A stretch of 64,000 nt of DNA from Eleginops maclovinus (taxonomy: Eukaryota > Chordata > Actinopteri > Perciformes > Eleginopidae): assembly GCF_036324505.1 (NCBI RefSeq), contig NC_086355.1, forward strand, positions 21,752,518 to 21,816,517. Reading direction: 5' to 3'. Under the pieces are notes generated by a model that saw only the letters and a program-made list of their open reading frames with translations, was not told where the DNA came from and did not search any database. A program made the translations under genes and the position numbers. Each line of letters starts with the position of its first letter. The stretch's first letter is position 1. This document shows, one piece after another, positions 28,060 through 39,423 of the stretch.

Positions 28060-29370
28060 AGTAAGTGGGTGGGAGGGGAATTCACAGTGGAAGGAAGGTA
28101 ACAATATGAAGAAATAGTAAAATGAAAGCAGGTCAGACAATGCTTCAGCTAAGGATTAGTTGGCACTCATTAATTTTCAACATGCTCTCTCTCTCTGTTG
28201 GTTTGTTTCTTGTTTTCGGATATAATCACATACAATACACAGAGGGAGATCTGATGATAGCCTTTTTTTGGATTGATATGTTTGTCATTACTTTTTTAAA
28301 TGAAGATCCCCAAAGGTCTGAATACAAATAAATAAAATAGCAAAAGCAGAGTGCAGACCACTGTTAAGGAAGAGACTGTTAGTGCATTCACTTGCTTCTC
28401 GGATGTTTTTATCTCCTGGGTTTGGATGTCGTTTTTCCCAGCTTTATTGTGTTTATGATCTTTAAGTCATAATCTGGAAAAAACATGGAGGATCATTAGC
28501 TGTGTTGTACTTTATTGCACAGAGCAGTAGCTGTTCCAACTTCTTTGACTTTTGCCAGTAAGGAAATCACTTTCCCGATTATTTTGCAACACAACAACAA
28601 GATTCAACATTCAAACAAAAAATCCCACATTTCATAACTCTTTTTCTGTTGGGATGTCAAGAGAATTACAACAAATCTAACACAAAAAAAAAGGCTTTTA
28701 AAATGATTAGCTAGCCTAGCTTGTCCATACTACAGCTTTTCAGTTTAACTCTCCAAGTCAACAAAAGTGAAATTTCAAGTCTGTATCAGCCCTGTGATCG
28801 AGATCTGCACTCCTTTGTACTTTGTACTTCGATACAAAAACATGGGAAAAGAAGGTTCTGGTTGTAAAATACCAAAATAGAAAATAGTTACAAAGCACTT
28901 ATTTTAACCCAAATCATGACCTTTCCCTAAACTTTTACCAAGTTTTTTTTGGACCTAAGCCTGCAGGAGACAAAGTCACATGTAGGCTACATCCTGTGAG
29001 CCGTATTTATCACCACCTGTCAAATGTAATCACACTAATCACTGTGGTTTGGTCTGTTAACTGAGAGAAATATTTGGATACTCCATGCATTAGTTTCTTT
29101 ACAATATACTGATATTATCAGCTTGTGTGAAAGCAGTGGGCACCATGGTTGTAAAATAGGGGTGCTGATTTTCCTGCAATTTATGAAATACATTTGGTCC
29201 AGTGTGTTGCGCTATCTGCGCTGACAATTGCCAACAAAACCTCTGCAGCCATGTCTCGTGGTAGATTGGTTGACAGTATTTACTTCTTCAATATTGGTCC
29301 TTTTTTAAGGTCTCTTCAATGTCAAACTTACATGGTGGGGCATGACTCATATTTGCAAGGATAACATCCA
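28060..29370. other. No gene recognised
   Basis: AT-rich sequence. The open frame at 28122-28331 is hydrophobic but has no recognisable similarity or exon context. Confidence 0.45.
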
Positions 29371-29379
29371 GTCTCTACT

Positions 29380-29850
29380 GATATCAGGGTGCTCTGAATG
29401 TGATGGCCTCTACTCCAACTGCTACGCCACTGATTTCCAGCTCAAAATGTCTACTGAATCCATCGCCTCTGGAACTAAACCCACTCTTACCAACAGCCTC
29501 ACTGAAATGAAATGATGGATGCAAGCCAACAATTCATGAAATGATTCTTGATATCAAATCCCTTGCTAAAACCACTCTCAGGTTCTGCTTTATCATTGTT
29601 TACTCAATACTATTTCCCTTCCCACCCATATGCAGCCTAAGCGTTACATTTGACAGCAATCACTCTGACTCTATTCTGGATGGGATGAACATATGGTTAA
29701 GACAGCAGAGAAACAAAGTTCTTCATACTGTAGTGACGTGCTACCAAGACCATACAACTTCCTGCAGGCTCTGTTCCTCTGACGCCAACTTCCTGTATCC
29801 ACTTCAAAGGACCAAGCAGCAAACCTGGGTCCCTCAGGGACTCCTTAACC
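29380..29850 (+). mobile_element. Decayed L2-like LINE reverse-transcriptase remnant
   Basis: The plus-strand translation contains CYATDFQLKMST, a damaged version of the YADD.QLY motif. It is followed by TLTNSLTEMK, a stop, then WMQANN, which is the usual post-YADD spacing of L2-type LINEs. Further on, LSVTFDSNHSDS matches the LGVTFDS block. Multiple stops and frame changes make it an old dead copy. Ends are approximate. Confidence 0.55.
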
Positions 29851-31475
29851 TTTAACTCATCCAAGACCAAACAATGTTTCTATTTTTAAATAAAAACTCA
29901 CCTTTTCTGAACTGTTTTAACATGTAATGAATGTTGTGTGATTTGTATTATTAGAAAAGTGTTTTGTAAAATTAATTTAAATGATGTAAATAGGTTAGAA
30001 TATTTTGGAACAAGCTCAAAATAAAACATATTCATATTATTATTTGAATGGCCAAAACATTTTATAAAAATAATTTGGGAAAGAAAGCCTCCAATCATAA
30101 AATCGATTTATTTTACATTTTTGATGTAAAACCTATTTTTCTCAACAACAGTAACTCCTGATAAATATAACAAATCAGTGATCGTAACCTGAAACAAGAT
30201 CGGAAACAAAAAACTGTTATAAAATGTATATTCTGATCCATTTAACAGAGTTTGGCTAAGATGTTCATTGTTCTTGTTCATTATGGGATTCCTAACTACT
30301 GTGGCTAGCAGTAACAACAATGTTTGCCACAGCTCTGAGCGCATTAACCTGCGTGTTGCACCAGTCTCACTTGTATTTTATATGTCTTGTGTCTCATAAC
30401 CACCTGCAACTACACGAATAAAAAGTTACAACTGATATTATGCCAGCAGGAAAGAAAAATATTTGAGACCTTTGTAAATTCAATTTAGGCTTCAGGGAAC
30501 TGACTTCAATACATTTAAAAAAAGATCTGCTGATACTTAAGGGTTACTGTCTTTCCCAAAATACAGGTTTGACAAGTTTGGCAAAAAGCCATAGACTGCC
30601 TGGATGAAAAATCGAATAGGGTTTACCTTTGTCTTTGTAGTCCGTCAGACTTTCCTTACCAAGCCCCCCACCCCCGATCCACTCCGCCTCAAGGACATGG
30701 TCTTGATAAATAAAGAGCTGAGGCTTGCTAAATGCAAGGGTCAATGGCAAAGAAGTCATACAAGTGCATCTATTTCTGCATCATCCTTTGGAATACCAGT
30801 GATGCATTTAGAATCAAGTATCATATAGCTACACTTGATACACTTCTGTAATTATTTGTGGTAATTGACATTTAAAGTGAATGCAAAATGCAACTTGGCA
30901 ACCATCATGTAAGCATTCACTGACATGGTTCATGTGTTTGTTTTGAGTACAGTTTCCAGATGTTGTGGTTTCTGTCCCTGCACTGCACTAGATAGCTGAC
31001 TTGTTGATATTAACATTGAAGCTATTAGTTTTCTCCTTTAAAGGCCACAAAACAAATCCTGTGCCCTATTTCCCAGATAGCTTTGGACACATTGAGGAAT
31101 TTTCAAATATCTGGAGTTCAGAGAAGAAATATGATGTCTTTCTCTTTTGTATAGATGGCAATACAACACTGTGCAACACTGTAGATTATCCAATGTACCC
31201 ACCAGGAGCCCTTGCAGGTGAATATCCATCTTTATGAACAGGTCACAGTTTTGTAAGGTTTATCCTTTCAGTTTCGTTAGGTTTAGCACAACTGTGCAGT
31301 AATGTTTGTGCAAGATATCATGATTCCAATTTGGAGTTAAATATGTAAGTTACATTAATTCGCTTATGTAAGCTACAACAGTTTTAATAACTATTTGTTC
31401 GCTGGTTTAAAAACTATTTAAACGAAAGGTCTCGGGTCTATTGTGTTCCCTTTTTCTTCTTTTTGGCAATCCAAA
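29851..31475. other. No gene recognised
   Basis: AT-rich; short open frames only, none with a recognisable domain. Confidence 0.5.
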
Positions 31476-31574
31476 AAACGTTCACCGATATGCTGACGAT
31501 ACGCAATTATACCTCTCTATAAAGCTAGATAAAACCAATCAATTAAACCAACTTTAAGAATGCCTTATGGACAA

Positions 31575-31621
<47 letters not shown>

Positions 31622-31712
31622 GTGTGTATGACCTGCAATTCCTAATGTTAAACACAGACACAACTGAATTTATGGTACTTGGACCCAAACAACTCAGGCT
31701 TCTCATGAACAT
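31476..31712 (+). mobile_element. L2-type LINE RT fragment interrupted by (AAC)n
   Basis: The translation reads HRYADDTQLYLSIKLDKTNQ, then LNQL, stop, ECLMDKN. After an (AAC)n tract it continues YDLQFLMLNTDTTEFMVLGP. The intact YADD box and the LNTD.TE..VLGP block are hallmark RT motifs of L2/CR1-group LINEs. The copy is truncated at both ends and broken by a stop codon and the trinucleotide expansion. Confidence 0.8.
31575..31620. repeat. (AAC)n microsatellite inside the LINE fragment
   Basis: About 15 AAC units occupy the position where the LINE would encode the D-x-K-x-W-M segment, so the expansion arose in or was inserted into the LINE copy. Confidence 0.95.
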
Positions 31713-34175
31713 ACTACTGAATCTGTTTTAAAACATATTTTATTATTTTGTGATATGGATTGTCCATCCTGTACTTTTACTTTAAATAATGTTGTCATTT
31801 ATGTTTTGTTGACCTGTAAATATTCCAAAGTCTGCTGAGAGAAATGTTTAATTTATGACATTGGGATATATACTGTATATTCAATCTAATTTTAAGTTGA
31901 CTTTTATTTGACCCATCCACACTAAGAAGACATTTCCAGGCCTACATTTGAGGCCTTACGTAGTAGCGAAGGGAGCAGAACAGTTTTGAAATCCATTAAC
32001 ATTAACCTCCCCTGTTTACACTTACTTTCACCTAAAATCGACCTACCTTTAAGTAGGATTGAATAACATGTTTCACTTTAATTATGTTGTTTCAGGACAA
32101 AGAACAATGTCTGTGTTTACCGTCATGTTGAGTTATGCTGACCAGTACAGTCAGCAGTTTTTAAGACAATAGCGGAGGTCAGTCAACTCCAAGATATGAA
32201 CTTTGTCTGGCACTGGATAGATTAAATGTAATTGGTAGAACAAATGCTATAAAATGTTGCTGCAATATACTTCAATCATAGTTGTAAAAGCTAACATTGT
32301 GGCTTATATTTCAGTTTTACAGTATCTGATGTTCTGTTGATATATTTACAGTGGAATATCAATTTGAATCATTTATTTTGAATGTGTTTATCCTGCATAT
32401 TTTCATACTATGATTGAACTTCTGTAAGGGTTTTTGTGTTAACATGTTCTTGTGCTAACCATGGCTTTGTGATTCTGAGGTTAGTATGAGAATACTTGAG
32501 GCGATTAAAGCTTTCAGTGGTTAAAAAGGGCCTTGGTCATGGGAATAAAGCTGTACAAGGAACAAAAATGCCGGGAATAATAAACACAAGGTTTTCATTT
32601 TTAGTTGGCCATCTTCTGTTTCCTTGGCTAACACTTAAACCATCTCTAAAATATTTTATCAGCTGTAGTTAATAAAGTAATTAAACTAAATCTGCTCTGC
32701 GGTGTCTGTAACCCAAAAGCCTAGGAAAGGATGCAGACTATGTTTTTAGAATTCAATAATTAAACCACTCTCTGTATTTGCCAAATAAAAAGACTATTTG
32801 AAAGCAATGTGGCATGCTAATAATTATTTAGAAAAATTAAAAAATGGTTAGGAATAACAACAGATCAAAACAAGCTTAGGCTCCCTTTTCATTGAAGTGG
32901 TAGAATTTCAATTACATTGTAGTCCATTTATTAGATACTGTCTGCTCTCACTCAATGTAGAAATCATTTCTAACATTGATTTACTCTTAGAAAAAAACAA
33001 GGCATAGCAGTAAAACAGGGCTCAGGATGAAAAATACTGAATTAACCATTTGAATCTCAATTCCCTGCAACTGTTTTTACAGCTCTGTCCAACATTTGAA
33101 ATACATATTTTGACATGACCATGGAAACTAACATTTTGTAATGGTCATTGGTTTGTAAGTCTGCGCCTAAAGCTTGTAAACGCGCAATAAAACTGCTGAT
33201 GGTTCCAACCTTCTTTCCAGTACAACAAATTAGAGATGACGGGCCTCAGGCTTCTTTTAACCACATTTCATAAAATGTATGGCAACTCATAGTTCTGTTG
33301 GTCTAAAGAAACTCTAAACAACACTGATGTTCCGTGAACAACTGTTGGCACTCTTAGAATTTGAATTAATCTCCGAAAAAGAAAATGCCAGACGCAAACA
33401 ATCCTTTATTTACGTTTTGTTTATTTATAACTGAGGCTCAATAAAGGTTTCATTGCTGTGGGTCAACTGGATTCAGGCCAAAGGCATCATAGTGTGTACT
33501 GTGTAATGCTATTTCAGTGTACTTGAGCTTCCCTAAACTTGTGCACTCAAAGACAGTGGAAGAAATGAGAAAATGACACCTAGGAAAACATTCCACAAGG
33601 GGACCCTGCTCATGCTCGGGCTGGTGTCCCTGGCATTCCTTGCATGTCCGATGAAGCTGTACGAGCATATTAGCATTCTACTGACATGGGAAGGTAACAG
33701 GACACGAGGGGAATGCCTGTGGAGCTGCAACCAGAGCTGGTAATCATTTATTTCCAGGCATGATGCTGCCAGAGATGGGTCTACATATATGTCTTTGGAG
33801 CCTCAATGGGGCAGTTGTGGTAAGGAAAACTGTCAGATCAGGATACTTTTTAAGTATTCAGTGGAGGGATGTATATATAATAGATTTTTGGGAAACAAAT
33901 ACTGTGGCATTTTCAAAATATGCCTTCTTGCCAATACTTACGAAGAGAAGGTGATAGCGCTCTGATATCTTCTGACAAAAATGGGGTCTTTGGAGTCTCA
34001 TAGTAAAAGCAAGACACGAGGAAGTTATTGCATCCAATGAATAGTCCGTATTGTGACCATTAAAAAAATAATAAAATAAAGATATATATACATATATTTT
34101 GGAGATTAAATAAACAAAATTGAAAGAAATTGTTTAATATAGAGTGAGGTGAGACAACTAATACCAATCCCATGT
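31713..34175. other. No gene recognised
   Basis: AT-rich, no conserved domain. The three overlapping frames at 33450-33730 are not supported by motif or exon context. Confidence 0.5.
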
Positions 34176-34858
34176 CCCTACAGTAAGGTGACCAGATTTC
34201 TGAAACAAAATCCGGGGACATTTTCGGTTCAGAGGTGTAAAAATCTCCAAAACATGTAGTGTTTTTAAGTTTGAAAAACTAAAACGGGTACACTGCCCTT
34301 ACAGTTCATAAAGCAGTTTCTCTCACCCTATTCCTCCTAAATTGCAAAGGAATTGATTAACAATGAGTTATTCTTTCTCTGATGACAAAGTAGCTGAGGT
34401 TTTAGAACATCCGTAAAATCAGCTGTAGGCCTTACACAGGTATCAGCCAGACAGAGTTCACCCAAATGAAGGCGTCCTCCTTACACCATATGATTTTCAC
34501 AAGATTTGAGGAAGACTTTTAAATGGAAAATGCCACAAAGGAGCAAACAGCTACAACCTGGCATAATAGATTTCCTCTTGATGTACAATATTAATGTCTT
34601 ATTGCGAATGGTCCCTGACTCTAAATAAATAAAGGCAGCCAGCCAGAGAGTGCTAGTTTCCAGTGGTTTTATTTAATGACACGTTGCCACCTACCTCTAA
34701 GGAGCTAGAGTGACACTGAAATGTCATAATAATAAAACTGTGTGCCATAGAGTTAGCCTACTAAACAGTTGTTTGTAGCATCACTGCTAATGATGTTAGC
34801 AATAGCTGTGACAGACACACATATCTGTTTTATCAGGCACCTTGTAAAATACACATAC

Positions 34859-35232
34859 TGAAGAATTACACTCCTCGATGTCAGATTGCTTATTTAATGA
34901 CAAAGATGAAGAAGCCCTGCAGCAATTCACAAAATAACAATATGAGCTACAATCAGTAATTCCTTCATGCACATGTCTAACACAAATATCAGCAAGAACT
35001 TAATAATGATGATATAAGATGACATAAATGATAATGATAACCAAATAAGATAAAGGACTTACATGAATTATGTTAGCATGCTTAAAATCCAAACTCTGTA
35101 ACAGGAACGTCTGTATTGCTTACTGTTTAACTTCTGTAACCGGAACGTCTATGATACTTACAACAATATGGCCGACTCCTAACTGAGTATTAATAATATA
35201 CTACCCCCTAGTGGCCAGTGGTAAACTCTGCA
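34859..35232 (-). repeat. 3' LTR (374 bp)
   Basis: Begins TGAAGAATTACACTCC and ends CTCTGCA on the plus strand. It is uninterrupted. In element orientation it holds a U3 of about 316 bp with a 38-bp-period duplication (CTGTAAC[AC]GGAACGTCT at 35096-35112 and 35134-35150 on the plus strand), a possible start site at about 34916, an ATTAAA signal at 34898-34893 and a short R-U5. Confidence 0.95.
34907..34944 (-). promoter_or_regulatory. Putative LTR core promoter and transcript start
   Basis: In element orientation a CATATTG/TATTTTG AT-rich box (34944-34930) lies 20-28 nt upstream of GGCTTCTTCA (34916-34907). That decamer is the exact complement of the sequence just downstream of the 5' LTR. 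If transcription starts there, R plus U5 is about 58 nt, with ATTAAA about 18 nt after the start. The corresponding 5' LTR positions are 40489-40452. The start site is inferred, not shown. Confidence 0.4.
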
Positions 35233-35245
35233 TCCCCCCCAGTCC
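35233..35245 (-). promoter_or_regulatory. Polypurine tract next to the 3' LTR
   Basis: On the minus strand GGACTGGGGGGGA ends exactly where the 3' LTR begins. This is the expected position and composition of the plus-strand primer for reverse transcription. Confidence 0.8.
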
Positions 35246-35277
35246 GTAAAGCTATGAACGGGAATAGGTTAACGGAC

Positions 35278-38200
35278 TCAGTCTTGCATCCAATGGCCCG
35301 TCTCGGGTTCGTAGCGTTTGGGTGGCTTCCTCGGGCGGCATGGCCGGTCAATGCGGGGCAGCGATGGCGGTGATTGCGACACTGGAAGCGACGCATCCGG
35401 GGTGACTCCTGCAGGGACGGGTACATCTCGGGCCCCAAAACCAGAGGTTGCCTCACCAGGGGGCGCAGGCGGGGAGGTTGTCACAGCCGTGTCACTGTTC
35501 CCATCTGCTGCTCGTGGAATGAACCCCTGGGGTGTCACAGGCCCCGGGTGTGCGGGCAGGGTCTGGCGTTCCAGGGTCGCGGGTGGCAGCAACAGCACAG
35601 CTGGCTGCTGTCGGGCGTAGGGGGTGGCTGGAGTGTAGCTGCGAAGAAATCGCCGGTTTCGCAAAGTAAGGCGCCCCGACCCGTCAACCTTAATCCGATA
35701 CTGATCGTGACTTAGCGACTCCACCACGACTCCCGACCGGTCCCACTTGTGAGGGTTTGGGCCCTGCTGATTCTGGAGGAAAACTTTCTTGCCAAGTGCC
35801 AATGGGCGGAGTGGTCTTGAGTGAGCCCTCAAAGACTCAGTGGTGTGGGACATACGGGTCCGAAGGGCATCCTCCTTCGCCGCCCATGCCTGGCGCCAGA
35901 GTGGCCGGATATGTGGGTTCGAGAACTTTTCTAGTCTGTTGACAAAAGAAAATGAATCTCGAAGGGGGCGACCAAAAATGATCTGTGCCGGTGAGAGGTT
36001 GCAGTCGGGGTCAGGCGTGTTGCGCAACTGTAACATTGCGCGCAAAAAGCGATCATGATCAATACTGCCAGTTGGGCCAGTGTTAGACATCAGAAGGCGC
36101 TTAGCAGTCTTCACTGCAACCTCCGCTCTCCCATTCGACTGTGGGAACCCGACCGAGGAGACGCGATGTCTGACGAGCCATAAGCAGAGGAAGTCCTCTG
36201 TATGACTAGCTTTGAACTCTGGACCACCGTCGCTTGAAAGTTCCTCCGGCACGCCAAAGGTGGCAAAGAACGTGCGGAGGTGGCGGACCAAGCCAGCTGA
36301 GCCTCCTAGATCAGTGCCTGCTGTGGAGCTTAGGACCTCCACCCAGCCCGAGAGTCGATCTCCGACAACTAGGTAGTGGCGGCCTCCATAATCAAAGAAG
36401 TCAGCAAACACCGCCTCGAATGGGGTCGATGGTGGTGGGGATGGTAGGGGGGGCGTGGCTGCCTGTGATGGAGCATTGCGGTTACAGTCTGAGCATCCTT
36501 GCCTGGCGGCTCGGATGTCCTTCGACATTCCAGGCCAGAAGACTATGGCACGGGCGTGCTGCTCCATCGCAGAGGTTCCTTGGTGAGCTGCATGGAGGTG
36601 CCGGAGGACTCTGTCACGGAGCGACGCTGGAACCACAACACGGTCGTGATATAGGAGGACGCCATCTTGTGCGTAGATGGACTCACAGGCTGGCGACAGA
36701 CTCGCCAGGATAGGATCATTAACATCCACCCTGCCCTCGTGCTCGATCAGGTGCAGGAGGTGGCCGAGGCATGTGTCAGCTGCCGTCTCTTGCGCCAGAA
36801 GGGACCATGAGATGGCTCCAAGTTCTTGTGCATCGTCGCGGATGGAGGCCATCAGTGCCGACTCCACGGCATCAGGCACGCTTGGTGATCCCAAAGAGAG
36901 GCCGTTCACAGAGCCCGAGGGGGAAGGATGTCTGGAGGTTGCATCAGCGGCATGGTTGCTCTTGCCAGGCATGTATACGATGTCAAAGCGCCATGGCAGG
37001 GTGCGCTGCTTATGTCTGAACAGGCGTGAGTTTGTTATCTCATCTAGCGTACGGTCGCCAAAGATCTTTACAAGGGGCTTATGGTCGGTGACCACTACGA
37101 GGTTGTCACATCCTTGTGTGAAGTACCGCGTTTGCTCCAGGCCCCAGGCCACGGCAAGGGCCTCCCCTTCGATGGCCGCATAGCGCTGCTCCGCCGAGGA
37201 TAGGAACCGTGAGCCGGCGAGGGTGATCCTCCATCCTCCTGGGCAACAGTCCGGTATGCCTGAAGTGCAGCTACAATGTTTCTGGAGCAGGAAGTAGCCA
37301 ATACCACGCCTGGACCAGTCAGGGCGGAGGCAGGTGCGCCTACGCATGTCGAAGATCTCCACACCCTCACAGACCCCAACTATAGCTTGTTTGGACGCTT
37401 GGAAGGCTTCCTCCAGTTCCGGGGACCATGAGAATTTGCAGCGTGGGCTGAGGAAAGGCTTGAATGGCGCCATAGTGTCGCTCAACTGGGCGTAGTTCGC
37501 CACCTGGTTGACGAGGCCGAACCAGCTTCTAATATCCGTCGTAGAGTCCGGGGTGGGGAAGTCTCGGATGGCGTCCAAGTACTTCGGGAGTGGCTCTATG
37601 GTAGCGTCTGACACCCTGAACCCAGCAAAATCAACACTCCTTTCTGCGAATTGAAACTTATCTGGGTTTAACACAATGCCTGACCGGCCGACACATGCCA
37701 TGAAGTCGATGGTCCTCCACCAGTGATGCTCTAGGTCAGTGTCATAGTGAATAGTGTCATCCACACAACATTCTTTGCGCTCAAAGTCCGAGAGGACAGC
37801 GTCAAAGCGGCGGTTGTAATCGTCCCCCGATGACAGGAAACCTTGTGGCGCCCTGGTGTAGCGCCAGCGGCCGAAGGGCGTGATAAAGGTGGTTAGATGT
37901 CGATCCGACTCACGCAGGGGCACACTATGGTAGCCGTTCCAGGCGTCCGTGACAGTTTTCCAGGTGTCCCTCGGGATGCGACGTGCGAGGTGGAATGGGG
38001 ATTCAGTGGCGAAGGTTTCACGTTGGCAGAACTTGTTAAGAGGCGAGAGGTCCACAGTCCTGCGGGGGGAGCCGTCGTGCTTCCGAGTGACCACCATGCG
38101 ATGGCACCATTTCACCGGTTCGCCGTATGGCACACGTTCAATGACTCCAAGGGTTTCATCCCGAAGGAGGTCGTCGTAGACTCTCTGCTGCCAGTGCAGA

Positions 38201-39423
38201 GACACGATGGCCGCAGTGTGGCATGCTTTTGGTGTGGCTGCGGGATCCACGTGCATTTCGATGGGTGGCCCCTCCATGCAAGGCAAGGCTCGATGAGGGC
38301 AAGTGTTGAATGTAGATGAGGCGTATCTCTCGAGTAGCCACTCTTTCATCCGACCATTGTTCTCCGGCGTGCAGGGGAACGGTAACGCCTGAGGACGTGG
38401 AGGAGGGGCTGAACGCTGGGGGCATGAGCATGGAGCGTCATGTGGATTATTTTGGCCTGTGCAGCCACTGTTGGTGGACCTCGTAGCATTCACAGTCAAG
38501 GACTTGTCTGGTGTGTCACGAGTGCCAGGGCCATGCTCGTCTCTGGGTCCACCTCCACTGTTACCTGACGGGAAATCCGTAGGCAAGAGGCCGAGGCTAA
38601 GCAACGACTCATAGGAGAGGTACATTGCCCGAACTGAGCTGCTCACGTACACCATTGAGCGGCAGGACGTCACACTGCAGTTGCTGGGGGCTGTTGAGAG
38701 CCTAGCAAAGAATGCTCCCTCAATGGCTATGGGGGAGCGGTTGGCGGCCGACAGGCTAAGTTTGACGGGACGCAGGTCGTCACGCGAGAACCCGCAGGCG
38801 AGGAACTCCTCTAGAGACCAAAGATCAGATTGTGCGCCAGTGTCCGCAATGGCGGATATGTGCACCTCATTGACCGAGCGGTTGTGGATGCTGTCCCTCG
38901 GCCCGACTGACCTGTCACCTGAGATGGTGATTGGGACTCGGGGGTGGTCTTTTAGCTTGGCCCGCCTCCATTCACCCCGGGAGAAAATGTGGTGCTCGAG
39001 CCTGATGTGTGTGGGATGATGGACAGTGCTGTGTGTCATCCGAGCGCGGTGACGGCCCCCGCAGCGTCGGCCAGGGCGTGCCCCGAATTGAAAAGATGAT
39101 ATCTGGGAGATCTGCACTGACTCCACGGCAGCCTGCTGACTATTGGTCGATGGCTGTGGTCGGCTCTTCCGGCGGCGGGCCCTATAGCAGTCAATGCAAA
39201 TCTGGTGTGGCTTGACATTCCATCCGCGAGACCCCTCCGTGAAGACCCTAAAAGTGCTTTTACAGTCCGGGCACGAGGCTTGTCTAGCCCTGTCTGTCGG
39301 GGCTGGGGTCGGGGTGGGGTTTGGCCGTATATCTTTCTTTAGGCGCTGGAACGACGACATGGCTGACAGAGTGGATGATGGGAGAGCATTGCGGGCCATT
39401 TTCTCAATTCTCAACGACTGCAA
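35278..39423 (-). CDS. pol: Pol polyprotein: Cys4 zinc motif, protease, RT, RNase H, integrase
   Basis: The frame is open for 1381 codons. It opens directly after a TAA at 39426-39424, and the first ATG is codon 9 (39399-39397, context GAAAATGGC), 4 nt after the gag-frame TGA. Domains, by residue: a CPDC...CIDC zinc motif (Cys51, 54, 76, 79), probably the nucleocapsid part; an aspartic protease with ADTGAQ (Asp194); RT about 420-620 with Asp493 and CVDD (Asp555-Asp556); RNase H with Asp702, Glu752/754 and Asp780. The integrase has a His942/944-His947-Cys977-Cys980 zinc site and a DDE triad at Asp1008, Asp1065 and Glu1101, the last two separated by 35 residues. A basic GPY-like segment follows at about 1190-1255, then a Pro-rich tail. 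There is no chromodomain. No stop or frameshift is seen within the 4.1 kb. The protein copies the element RNA into DNA and integrates it. Text joins the gag frame so closely that gag and pol may originally have been one frame. Confidence 0.93.
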   Translation of the reverse strand: MQSLRIEKMARNALPSSTLSAMSSFQRLKKDIRPNPTPTPAPTDRARQASCPDCKSTFRVFTEGSRGWNVKPHQICIDCYRARRRKSRPQPSTNSQQAAVESVQISQISSFQFGARPGRRCGGRHRARMTHSTVHHPTHIRLEHHIFSRGEWRRAKLKDHPRVPITISGDRSVGPRDSIHNRSVNEVHISAIADTGAQSDLWSLEEFLACGFSRDDLRPVKLSLSAANRSPIAIEGAFFARLSTAPSNCSVTSCRSMVYVSSSVRAMYLSYESLLSLGLLPTDFPSGNSGGGPRDEHGPGTRDTPDKSLTVNATRSTNSGCTGQNNPHDAPCSCPQRSAPPPRPQALPFPCTPENNGRMKEWLLERYASSTFNTCPHRALPCMEGPPIEMHVDPAATPKACHTAAIVSLHWQQRVYDDLLRDETLGVIERVPYGEPVKWCHRMVVTRKHDGSPRRTVDLSPLNKFCQRETFATESPFHLARRIPRDTWKTVTDAWNGYHSVPLRESDRHLTTFITPFGRWRYTRAPQGFLSSGDDYNRRFDAVLSDFERKECCVDDTIHYDTDLEHHWWRTIDFMACVGRSGIVLNPDKFQFAERSVDFAGFRVSDATIEPLPKYLDAIRDFPTPDSTTDIRSWFGLVNQVANYAQLSDTMAPFKPFLSPRCKFSWSPELEEAFQASKQAIVGVCEGVEIFDMRRRTCLRPDWSRRGIGYFLLQKHCSCTSGIPDCCPGGWRITLAGSRFLSSAEQRYAAIEGEALAVAWGLEQTRYFTQGCDNLVVVTDHKPLVKIFGDRTLDEITNSRLFRHKQRTLPWRFDIVYMPGKSNHAADATSRHPSPSGSVNGLSLGSPSVPDAVESALMASIRDDAQELGAISWSLLAQETAADTCLGHLLHLIEHEGRVDVNDPILASLSPACESIYAQDGVLLYHDRVVVPASLRDRVLRHLHAAHQGTSAMEQHARAIVFWPGMSKDIRAARQGCSDCNRNAPSQAATPPLPSPPPSTPFEAVFADFFDYGGRHYLVVGDRLSGWVEVLSSTAGTDLGGSAGLVRHLRTFFATFGVPEELSSDGGPEFKASHTEDFLCLWLVRHRVSSVGFPQSNGRAEVAVKTAKRLLMSNTGPTGSIDHDRFLRAMLQLRNTPDPDCNLSPAQIIFGRPLRDSFSFVNRLEKFSNPHIRPLWRQAWAAKEDALRTRMSHTTESLRAHSRPLRPLALGKKVFLQNQQGPNPHKWDRSGVVVESLSHDQYRIKVDGSGRLTLRNRRFLRSYTPATPYARQQPAVLLLPPATLERQTLPAHPGPVTPQGFIPRAADGNSDTAVTTSPPAPPGEATSGFGARDVPVPAGVTPDASLPVSQSPPSLPRIDRPCRPRKPPKRYEPETGHWMQD

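Noticed and set aside
35318..39215. Plus-strand ORFs of 60-168 codons opposite pol
   Set aside because: They are antisense shadows of the GC-rich pol frame, with no domain of their own.
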